From Crossaster papposus (taxonomy: Eukaryota > Echinodermata > Asteroidea > Velatida > Solasteridae), in contig JBAIAA010000318.1 of NCBI GenBank assembly GCA_037893245.1, positions 124,001 to 188,000 on the forward strand: a stretch of 64,000 nucleotides of DNA. The letters run 5' to 3'. Shown here in pieces: positions 55,215-64,000 of this stretch (positions are counted from its first letter, which is position 1; the number at the start of each line of letters is the position of its first letter). The translations under genes were made by a program, and so were the position numbers. Under the pieces are notes generated by a model that worked only from the letters and a program-made list of their open reading frames with translations, ran no database searches and was not told the origin of the DNA.

Positions 55215-56690
55215 GTTACCTATTTATTGGTTATAACACCAACACCAACCAATGCAATGTTGGTTAACTTAACCAATCCACAATGGTAGGACTCCAACCA
55301 ATTTGTATTGGTTACCACGCTGTTACGTGTTGGTTAATCCATATTGGTTATAGCACTAACCAATACATAATGGTAGGGCTGCAACCAATTCATATTGGTT
55401 AACACGCAACCAATTGCATTAGTTAAAAGCTGACAAATTACGTAATGAAATAATACCAATGGAATTAACTTATCACACATTGCAATTACGCATACATACA
55501 ATAATAACCTATTAGATATTACCTACTGAACACTTACTACAAACTTAGCTATTGCCGTTGTTAGTTTTATAGTACGCTTTTTTGTCCACGACGAAGTCAC
55601 AGCTAGTTTTTATGAATAATGTCAAAATTTAAATACGAATGAAATGTAATGTGAATTTGTCACTATGTTTGCACAACAATCTAAATTCAATCATGGAATC
55701 GTTTGAATAATTACATATTATTGTAAAAAAAATGCATTTTGGACTAAATACTACAATTTAACATCGGCTATTGTCAAAACAAATTTCCTCACTTTTGATT
55801 GGTCAGTTACTGTAGGTACATTTCCTACAAGCTCAACCAATATGACTGGTTGAAGGACAACCAATATATCGGTTATAAATAACCAATAGATTGGTTAATA
55901 TCTTGGTTACAAGCTCAACCAATATGACTATAGTTGAAGGACAACCAATAATATTGGTTATTAATAACCAATAGATTGGTTAATACCTTGGTTACAAGCT
56001 CAACCAATATAATTTGTTGAAGGACAACCAATATATTGGTTATAAATGACCAATAGATTGGTTGATACCTATATGACTGGTTGACGGACAACCAATATAT
56101 TGGTTATAAATGACCAATAGATTGGTTGATACCTTCAACCAATATGACTGGTTGACGGACAACCAATGCATTGGTTACGCTTTACCCAACACATTGGTTA
56201 AAAACAACCAATATGGGGTCAACCAATTAGATTGGTTGGTCTTAACCAGTTCGCGCCGGGATTATTTTAACATAACATCGCCGAGCCCACGGGCGGGATT
56301 ATTTTTAACGAAACTCAATCCGAAGCGTGTTCAGGCTGATAGTGCCGGGAAGCACACCCACGCATTTCCGGCCTTGCGCGCTGCTGACATACATTTCCGA
56401 ACTTGAACTTGGCGTGTTTATGCGTCATCCGTTTTGAATCTGGGGAAATATTTGCGTTTATATACGTCATCCGGCGCGAACTGATAACCAATCTGTTTTT
56501 AGAGTGTTTCTGGGCCTGTAATTGTCGACTTCATAAAGTGCCCGTGTCTATAATACTCTCAAAACATTTATTAACATTTGGTTGGATAAAACAGTTTATT
56601 TTAACCAACAATGTGTACATATTTCCAATTTGACCAATGTTGGTTATATTTCTCCAAGCGTTGGGCAATTTGTTAAACCACTAAATTTTG
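55215..56690. mobile_element. Word-array element (AACCAATATNTTGGTT)
   Basis: Dozens of AACCAAT and ATTGGTT words, many paired as AACCAATATATTGGTT. They are densest at 55215-55440 and 55830-56240, and diffuse to 56690. Cut by a family D MITE at 56243-56486. Non-coding. Confidence 0.75.
56243..56486. mobile_element. MITE family D copy
   Basis: TAACCAGTTCGCGCCGGGAT to the complement ending GGCGCGAACTG; nested in the AACCAAT array. Confidence 0.85.
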
Positions 56691-57514
56691 GTATAGGCTT
56701 TAGCCGAACAGTAATTAGTGCACTCGTATGGGCTTATTCGCGATGTTTTCGGTGATTCAGTTTCGTCAATCAACAATTTCAACAATTAATTTAAACACGC
56801 CAGATTTTATGAGAACGATAACTGTTACTTAATTTAATAACACAACAGCTCCTCAACTAAGTTCTGTATCATTAGATGGATCCTAGCAGTGTGTCAGCTT
56901 AGATCGTTAGGTAAAAGACGGTTTTAGACCGTGGCCATTTTTTTTTTATTTCCACTTAATATCGCCCCATAATTCTTTGCGATAGCACACTTGGGTCAAA
57001 CGTAAGTTTCTAAGGTCGCGTGCAAATAAGCAGATATTATCAAAACTACACAAAATGTAAACAAAGAACAACGGTTATCAAAATTAGCATATAAGAGAAT
57101 CCTGAAAACTCCGTACCGCCACTCGTGCTTACTGTGTATTTGGCTGACCCAGACGTAAGGTTTGTAAATATTGTAATTATCGACGTTTTTAATTTATTTT
57201 GTTTAATCCATTTAAAACGATGTTAATATAGACGTACGTTTGTTGTAAATGCGTGTGTGGGCTTGCCAATGACCTACATTAGCATAAATAGATTGGTATG
57301 TAACTGTATAAATATATATGACCTTTCGCTCAAAACTTAGCTCGCAATTTGAGCAATGACAAAAAAAACTGTAAAAAGGCCTGCCAATGAAAACAAGCAA
57401 ATTTATTCATTAGAGTACATTATATTTCTTCAAATTTTATTTGGTAAGAAAATCAAATTTTGGAGAAAGTCATCACCCGGCTGGATTTTTTTTGGAAGGG
57501 GGGGGGGCATAACA
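56691..57514. other. No gene recognised
   Basis: AT-rich unique sequence with no supported exon. Confidence 0.4.
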
Positions 57515-57745
57515 TTAAATTAAATGGTTTCTTCTAGAAATAGTGCTTAATTCGCTTTTGAAAACAGACTACACAGAGCTCTGGAAAAAACATCGACGCC
57601 ACAGCATTGTTATACTTTAGTCGACGAGTACACGTGAAAACATTTAGAAGAACTGTTAACAACCTAACGGTGGTCCAGTGGATAGTGGGATGAGATCAAA
57701 AGGTCCCTGGTTCAAATCCACTAGTACCCACTTTTCTTATTCTTA
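57515..57745 (+). mobile_element. SINE copy 3, 3' of glycosyltransferase copy 3
   Basis: Same leader and tRNA-like segment (57662-57730) as copies 1, 2 and 4. The junction TTGGAATTCGAAATAAGAAA next to the gene matches that of copy 1. Confidence 0.75.
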
Positions 57746-57807
57746 TTCCAATTTTCTTATTTCGAATTCCAATACAATTATGTGTCGCATTTCATAATGC
57801 GTTATAG

Positions 57808-58992
57808 TCAGGCCCCGTCAGTTGCGTTTAAGTCAAGAATAGTTTGGAATTCTCCTGGTAGGAATTTGACCAGATCGTTATTTGCAATGGTCTCAAATTT
57901 TTCCACAAAATTGTGTTTAAGAATTTCCGCCACAGTTGTGAAGTATGAGAAATGCACGACAAAGGCTCTCCCAACGACGCAGTTTGGGTTCTTAACTTTT
58001 CGGGAGTATTTCTGGGTCAACCAACCTTCGTCGTCGATTCCTATTGGTCCAATCTCCATCATGGCTTTTAAGTTAATCATGTTCACATCCAATAGCAGGA
58101 AGTTGATGCTGTAACGCGCTCTCTCTTTGGTCAGATACCGACCGTCAAACAGAAATCTGTCCAGTGAGTTGTTCGCGTAGTGATACAGGAATCCCCTCAA
58201 TGCCAACTGCGCACATTCTGCAGATTTCCACCCGCACACAGGATTGGCATCGGGCTTGAACTCGAATCGGAGTTTTTTAGGGTTGATATTCTTGTTGTCA
58301 TACACGCCCATCTCTTGATGGATATAGCTACTTCGCCAGTTACCGCCTCCGATGTTTCCGAAATGCAGGAAGCACTCGGAGCTGTTCTGTTGCTCAATCA
58401 GCTGCCGAAAGGTGCCGGGGTGGATGTACACGATGTCGTCGTCCATCTTGAAGTATTTCCGCTCCGGATGCTTGACTATTTCACCCAAAATCTCATAGTT
58501 AGCGTTAGGGAACATGTCTTTAGGGCGCACCGTCGCGTCTGCGTTGTGATTGCGAATCTCGAGCTCGAACACCTTCTCTCCCAAGTATCTGTTGGCACTG
58601 GCGGTCAACTCGGTCAGTTTAGCGAGAGTCTGGTTGTCGTACTGCATCATTAAGTAGCGGACCCTGTCCAGGACGCCGCCATTCTTGCGCAGACTGCGAT
58701 AGATGTAAGCGAAATTGATTCGAAGGTATCTCCAGCGTCCGGCAAAAATGTAGATAATGTTTTTTGGGTTGGGTTGGCTGGCGGCTCCGGTGTCACGGCG
58801 ACCTGACATGGATACTTGCACCGAAGATTTAGCCAGTGGTGAAAAGGGGTAATACATGAAGGCAAGTGTCATACAAGAGACGACCAGAGCTATCACCGAC
58901 AGCACGGTGAATCGTCCGATATTAGGTGCGGGTCGTCGAAAAGACCTGACGGTGATCACTGGTTTCGGCGCGAACATGACGTACTTTCCCAT
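57808..58992 (-). CDS. Putative type II membrane glycosyltransferase, copy 3 (intact)
   Basis: 394 residues from the shared MGKY start; an in-frame Met 15 codons upstream (59037) is possible, but the MGKY context is stronger (GCCATGG). Basic tail, one hydrophobic segment at about residues 29-48, then the conserved domain (IIYIFAGRWRYLRINFAYIY) with KYFKMDDDIVYIHPGTF carrying the DxD-like DDD. It ends QTILDLNATDGA, as copy 1 does. Differences from copy 1 cluster in the stem and near the C-terminus (FSYFTTVAEILKHN). No introns. The enzyme class is inferred from topology and the DDD motif. Confidence 0.75.
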   Translation of the reverse strand: MGKYVMFAPKPVITVRSFRRPAPNIGRFTVLSVIALVVSCMTLAFMYYPFSPLAKSSVQVSMSGRRDTGAASQPNPKNIIYIFAGRWRYLRINFAYIYRSLRKNGGVLDRVRYLMMQYDNQTLAKLTELTASANRYLGEKVFELEIRNHNADATVRPKDMFPNANYEILGEIVKHPERKYFKMDDDIVYIHPGTFRQLIEQQNSSECFLHFGNIGGGNWRSSYIHQEMGVYDNKNINPKKLRFEFKPDANPVCGWKSAECAQLALRGFLYHYANNSLDRFLFDGRYLTKERARYSINFLLLDVNMINLKAMMEIGPIGIDDEGWLTQKYSRKVKNPNCVVGRAFVVHFSYFTTVAEILKHNFVEKFETIANNDLVKFLPGEFQTILDLNATDGA

Positions 58993-59612
58993 GGCGATTT
59001 CGATCTCTACTCCGTGGTTGTCGTTTGTAATATGCAAGAAATTTGAGGGTTGCTGTATGTCTTATACCTTAAATATAATATACCCCAACGATCTGACTGG
59101 CTGTCCAGTGATTTGTCTATTGTGCCTGATAACAAAGGAAGCATGCGATTGAGAGACTTCACAAGGCCTTGCTGATGCAAGAGAAAGGATGAAAAGGATG
59201 TCGCTAATCTGCTGGTTATTACCGAATGCTATATCTCTCAAGGTTCAACACAATGAAGCAAGATACATGTACGGACAACCCTCTGTGGTGTTTTTTTTCC
59301 AGGAATTCCTTTTAGGTCTAGAGGGTGTGTATATGAGGTATAGGGGACTATAAAGGGACAGTAATTGCAGCTTTACAATACATTGGGTTTGCATATGAAG
59401 CATGATAATTAGTGGCAGAAACCCCCACCCCCCTATTTTGTGTTGACCATTGTGTTCCCGGAATCTCAGGAATTCTTTTTAGGTTTCAAGGGGTAGACCA
59501 CAGGGCATGGCCGATTATCTTGCACCTTCTTGACGCATGTCGTGAATTTATATAAATTTTACTTTAAACTACTTAGGAAGTTGTTGGGAAACTTACAAAT
59601 AAAATCAAAGTT
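58105..59612. repeat. Tandem duplication unit 1 (1.5 kb)
   Basis: Covers most of copy 3 and its 5' flank. Repeated almost exactly at 59613-61117; the copies abut at AAATAAAATCAAAGTTGATG. Confidence 0.85.
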
Positions 59613-60503
59613 GATGCTGTAACGCGCTCTCTCTTTGGTCAGATACCGACCGTCAAACAGAAATCTGTCCAGTGAGTTGTTCGCGTAGTGATACAGGAAT
59701 CCCCTCAATGCCAACTACGCACATTCTGCAGATTTCCACCCGCACACAGGATTGGCATCGGGCTTGAACTCGAATCGGAGTTTTTTAGGGTTGATATTCT
59801 TGTTGTCATACACGCCCATTTCTTGATGGATATAGCTACTTCGCCAGTTACTGCCTCCGATGTTTCCGAAATGCAGGAAGCACTCGGAGCTGTTCTGTTG
59901 CTCAATCAGCTGCCGAAAGGTGCCGGGGTGGATGTACACGATGTCGTCATCCATCTTGAAGTATTTCCTCTCTGGATGCTTGACTATTTCACCAAAAATC
60001 TCATAGTTAGCGTTAGGAAACGCGTCTTTAGTCCGCACCGTCGCGTCTGCGTTGTGATTGCGAATCTCGAGCTCGAACACCTTCTCTCCCAAGTATCTGT
60101 TGGCACTGGCGGTCAACTCGGTCAGTTTAGCGAGAGTCTGGTTGTCGTACTGCATCATTAAGTAGCGGACCCTGTCCAGGACGCCGTCATTCTTGCGCAG
60201 ACTGCGATAGATGTAAGCGAAATTGATTCGAAGGTATCTCCAGCGTCCGGCAAAAATGTAGATAATGTTTTTGGGGTTGGGTTGGCTGGCGGCTCCGGTG
60301 TCACGGCGACGGGACATGAATACTTGCACCGAAGATTTATCCAGTGGTGAAAAGGGGTAATACATGAAGGCAAGTGTCATACAAGAGACGACAAGAGCTA
60401 TCACCGACAGCACGGTGAATCGTCCGACATTATTAGGTGCGGGTCGTCGAAAAGACCTGACGGTGATCACTGGTTTTGGCGCGCACATGACGTACTTTCC
60501 CAT
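59613..60503 (-). pseudogene. Glycosyltransferase-like copy 4, 3'-truncated
   Basis: Near-identical to copy 3 from MGKYVMCAPK through the DDD motif. It carries a premature TAG after KSAECA (59715) and lacks the last ~100 codons because the duplication began inside the gene. It is a recent tandem pseudogene with its 5' flank intact. Confidence 0.85.
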
Positions 60504-61117
60504 GGCGATTTCGATCTCTACTCCGTGGTTGTCGTTTGTAATATGCAAGAACTTTGAGGGTTGCTGTATGTCTTATACCTTAAATATAATATACCCCAAC
60601 GATCTGACTGGCTGTCCAGTGATTTGTCTATTGTGCCTGATAACAAAGGAAGCATGCGATTGAGAGACTTCACAAGGCCTTGCTGATGCAAGAGAAAGGA
60701 TGAAAAGGATGTCGCTAATCTGCTGGTTATTACCGAATGCTATATCTCTCAAGGTTCAACACAATGAAGCAAGATACATGTACGGACAACCCTCTGTGGT
60801 TTTTTTTCTTTCAGGAATTCCTTTTAGGTCTAGAGGGTGTGCATATGAGGTATAGGGGACTATAAAGGGACGGTAATAGCAGCTTTACAATACATTGGGT
60901 TTGCATATGAAGCATGATAAGTGGCAGAAACCCCCACCCCCCTATTTTGTGTTGACCATTGTGTTCCCGGAATCTCAGGAATTCTTTTTAGGTTTCAAGG
61001 GGTAGACCACAGGGCATGGCCGATTATCTTGCACCTTCTTGACGCATGTCGTGAATCTATATAAATTTTACTTTAAACTACTTAGGAAGTTGTTGGGAAA
61101 CTTACAAATAAAATCAC
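59613..61117. repeat. Tandem duplication unit 2 (1.5 kb)
   Basis: Second copy of 58105-59612, ending at AAACTTACAAATAAAATCA. It includes the shared 5' flank (GATCTGACTGGCTGTCCAGT). Confidence 0.85.
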
Positions 61118-61295
61118 CAAACGGTCTGCGATCCAGTACTCGATAAAATATGCATTTAAAATTCATGTTTTCCCCGTTTCGATGCTGAAAAAATGACCAG
61201 TAAACAATTACGTCATTATTTTCCAACGACATCAGTGTCTTTTTCTATTCTGCAAAAAAAGGTTTTGTAGCTTAATAATGTATTGGTATAGTCTT

Positions 61296-61370
61296 AATAG
61301 TACTCTATTTGCACTGCTGCTTTGTTCGGGCCCCAGAATCTATACTTGAGTTTTAGATATGGGGAGATTC
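61296..61370 (+). repeat. 75-bp direct repeat, left copy
   Basis: From AATAGTACTCTATTTGCACT to ATATGGGGAGATTC. Identical to 62636-62710. Confidence 0.9.
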
Positions 61371-61420
61371 AAGAGAAGAAACCGGAGCCCGAACAAACCA
61401 ACGTGGGGAGGCAAGGCGGT

Positions 61421-62433
61421 ACACTGTAAAAAATTGTATAACTTCACAGTTGTTGTTCTGTTGAAAATGTCAATATATAACAGTAGATATTGCTGTTGGG
61501 ATTTCTTTGCGTATAAACAAAACTTACTGTCTATGCACATTTTACTGAAATTCTCTGTTTGGTTACAGAAGGTTCGCTGTTAAATTAAAGTTTTGTACTG
61601 GAACAAGAAACATCATCTTTTGAACAAGCATTTTCTTCCGTTATGTTAATGCACATCAACATTACTGTTTTATAACAACACAATTTGCTGTAAATCTACA
61701 GCAACGACAACGAAGTATTTATTTACAGAGAATCTACTGTTCTCCTACACGAATCTCACCACGCAGGAACTGACCGACCAGAAGTGAGGAAACTAGTGTT
61801 CACAAAAGTCATGCTAAACCGTGTTGTTATACCACAAAACACACTTTTTGACCACTTTGTGTAATTATTAAAGCAATTCACTGATACAATTTTGATTTTT
61901 AGCAAATAAAGCTGAAGAATTGCATCCCATCTCCTTCCGCATTGAAATATTAAAATTATTCATTTGAAAGCGTGACTTCATCATTGCGGGAAAAGCTGAA
62001 TATAAAAGTAACTCACGACCGTGGTTAAAGTGTTTAGTAGGTTATCTTAGCATTTGTACTATATATCTGTATACGTAATACATGTAGTATTGTGTAATGT
62101 GTAATAACTAGTTACTTATAATAGGTGTGGTTCCCATTCCCACTTCATTCATTGATGTAAATTGCCGCAATACGCGTAACAGAAAACTGTACTTCAACAG
62201 GAGCGTTTGTTTTTGGATAAAACTTGCTGTTATATTAACAAAACAACAACGGGTTAATCACTGTTGCAAAACAGGGGAATCACTGTAGGTGTACAGTACC
62301 CAATACAGTAGAATCTCTGTTAATAAACAGAGATAAAACAACAGTAGAATGTACTGTTAAAAAACAGTAACTTCTGTAATGCCAATTGACAATAGAATGT
62401 ACCGTTAATTAACAGATATTTTTTTAACAGTGT
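61421..62433. mobile_element. Word-array foldback element (AACAGTAGAATNTACTGTT)
   Basis: ACACTGTAAAAAATTGTATA at left and the complement near TTTAACAGTGT at right, with TA at both edges. The body carries many AACAGTA, TACTGTT and CTGTTAAT words in both orientations. Confidence 0.75.
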
Positions 62434-62635
62434 AGGGTGGTGAAAGAGGGGGGAACAAAAAAAAAAAGTGTAAGTAACAGCTGCTGTCCACTCGAGTCTA
62501 GGCCCAGATGTATAGAAGTACACATAATGTTTTACTTGTACCTACCGTACCGGCTTCACCTCACCGTTCATCCTTGCCTCAACCGGACTTAACACTGACA
62601 GTATCTAATCTTGCGCCCTCACGCGCCGCAGTGCA

Positions 62636-62710
62636 AATAGTACTCTATTTGCACTGCTGCTTTGTTCGGGCCCCAGAATCTATACTTGAGTTTTAGATAT
62701 GGGGAGATTC
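62636..62710 (+). repeat. 75-bp direct repeat, right copy
   Basis: Identical to 61296-61370. The two copies bracket 1.27 kb that includes the 61421-62433 element. Confidence 0.9.
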
Positions 62711-62754
62711 TTCGCTCCGAACCGGGACCACGAAGCCTCACCCATTCCCACAAT

Positions 62755-62960
62755 ATCTCGCCCCAAATACCACCCATACCTCACCCATACCTTACCCATA
62801 CCTCACCCGTACCTCACCCGTACCGCGTCGCCCATACCGCGTCGCCGGTACCGCGTCGCCCGTACCGCGTCGCAACGCGTCACACGCACGACGCCGCCTA
62901 CATGACGCCGTCCGCACAACACCACTCGCACGACGCCACCCGCACGACGCCACACGCACA
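62755..62960. repeat. ACCCATACC / CGTCGCC simple-repeat tract
   Basis: Degenerate CTCACCCATACC units pass into GCGTCGCCCGTACC and CGCACGACGCC units. The open frame across it (62662-63117) reflects the repeat. Confidence 0.75.
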
Positions 62961-64000
62961 ACGCGACGCCGCCATCCAACCGGTAAAGCCGGGAACTATA
63001 CGCCTATCTGATGGCGTAAATGCTATAGCGTATTATTCGACAGACGCGGTGGAAATGCGTGCAATGAAAACCAACTTGTATTTGAAAGTCGCCCCTTGTA
63101 GACGGGGGCGCGCGTAGCCATTCAGACTATCGATGCTAACCAGATCGGCGGAGGCAGGTTCTGAAGGACCAGCACCAGAGTTAGAATATCCTACATTCAG
63201 TTTGCGAGTAGCGCGTTGCAGTTTGACACTGTAGGTGGGCAGAGGGCGGATAGCCCTACATACCGGGGCATCAAAAGCCGAGAGTTATTAGGGCGCGGAA
63301 TACTACCTAATGAGCGACAGTTCGAACCATCCGGCGCAATTGCGACCTTCAAGATATCTTAAACGTACATGTACATTTTCCATGCTCCGCGGTGCCAAGG
63401 AGCGTCAATGACGGGTATATTATTATGGGGTCTCGTGTCGTCACTCCTCGCTTAGAACTCCGCCCTCGCTTTCGGGAACATCCCGATAGACTTGCAGACG
63501 CCAAACGAGCACGGGAAGAAAAATAGCGCGGAACTGGGAAATGCGTCCTGAATGAACCTACAAGACCGCCCCCTACCTTTAACGCTGTTCATTTAGTTAA
63601 TAAATTAATTTTGCAGATGAGCTTCACAAGTCCGCAAATATGCGCAGGACAACAACAAACAGAAGTGCTGCGTGTGGGACTTTTCTCGGCGCCGAATTGC
63701 ATGCATAAAGCGCCCCGTTTCCTCAAATTTCCCCTTGTGGGTCAAAGCCTATCGCAACTGTGAACAGTTAATATCTATTTTATTGTAATTATTGCCATTA
63801 CCACTTTACTCAGGCACTTTTTCACACACAAACAGATAACAATACAAAGAAAAGGTTGTTTCATTCTGAGGACTGAAGACCATGAGACGTTAATTTACTA
63901 CAGGGATACAGGGCTACTGGCCCCTGAATGTCCAAGCATGTTCGATTGGATTCATCTATGCGTTGGAAACGGGCAGTGTTGCAGAACGGCTGCACCGATG
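62961..64000. other. No gene recognised
   Basis: About 1 kb of mixed-composition unique sequence. No splice-bounded open frame or repeat recognised. Confidence 0.4.

Noticed and set aside
62662-63117. 151-codon Pro/His/Thr-rich frame
   Set aside because: It follows the ACCCATACC/CGTCGCC simple repeat, with no motif.

Overview
This is nuclear DNA of an animal, most likely a marine invertebrate and probably a deuterostome such as an echinoderm. The evidence is GT-AG introns, a PINCH-type LIM exon, a CR1/L2-like LINE, a tRNA-derived SINE, a Ty3/gypsy chromovirus, many short foldback DNA elements, and frequent ACATGTACATGT tracts. The species assignment is inference. Most of the window is repeat; real coding sequence is sparse and was found largely by matching splice signals and reading phase.

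Layout. 0-2.4 kb: one exon of a LIMS/PINCH gene on the minus strand (2202-2326); the rest of that gene lies outside the window or was not recognised. 2.4-7.5 kb: foldback elements nested inside one another. 7.6-12.2 kb: a 3.5 kb stretch bounded by a ~340 bp inverted repeat, holding a LINE reverse-transcriptase fragment. 12.3-13.05 kb: a ~175 bp tandem repeat. 13-24 kb: more nested MITEs, a candidate C-terminal exon (16.4 kb, minus), a signal-peptide exon (19.36 kb, plus), a telomere-like palindrome, and a LINE 3' fragment. 25-27.7 kb: the first of four copies of an intronless type II membrane, glycosyltransferase-like gene. 29-31 kb: two word-array foldback elements, one expanded into a 14-bp minisatellite. 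31.4-36.8 kb: a phase-consistent, seven-exon minus-strand gene joining a Tudor-like fold, two zinc-finger-like motifs, a tyrosine-recombinase-like catalytic domain and a C-terminal SANT/Myb-like domain. 37.2-39.9 kb: an inverted segmental duplicate carrying a broken glycosyltransferase copy. 40.9-55.2 kb: large GC-rich foldbacks and a composite region into which a young Ty3/gypsy element (46414-52711) inserted. 55.2-56.7 kb: an AACCAAT word array. 57.5-61.1 kb: an intact glycosyltransferase copy plus a tandem, broken duplicate. 61.3-62.7 kb: a word-array element bracketed by exact 75-bp direct repeats.

The most unusual theme is a recurrent design. At least twelve unrelated foldback elements each have inverted-repeat ends, and their bodies are filled in both orientations with many copies of one short word that differs from element to element. 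The most notable genes are the Tudor-recombinase-SANT gene and the glycosyltransferase duplicons, whose 3' flanks carry the same tRNA-derived SINE.
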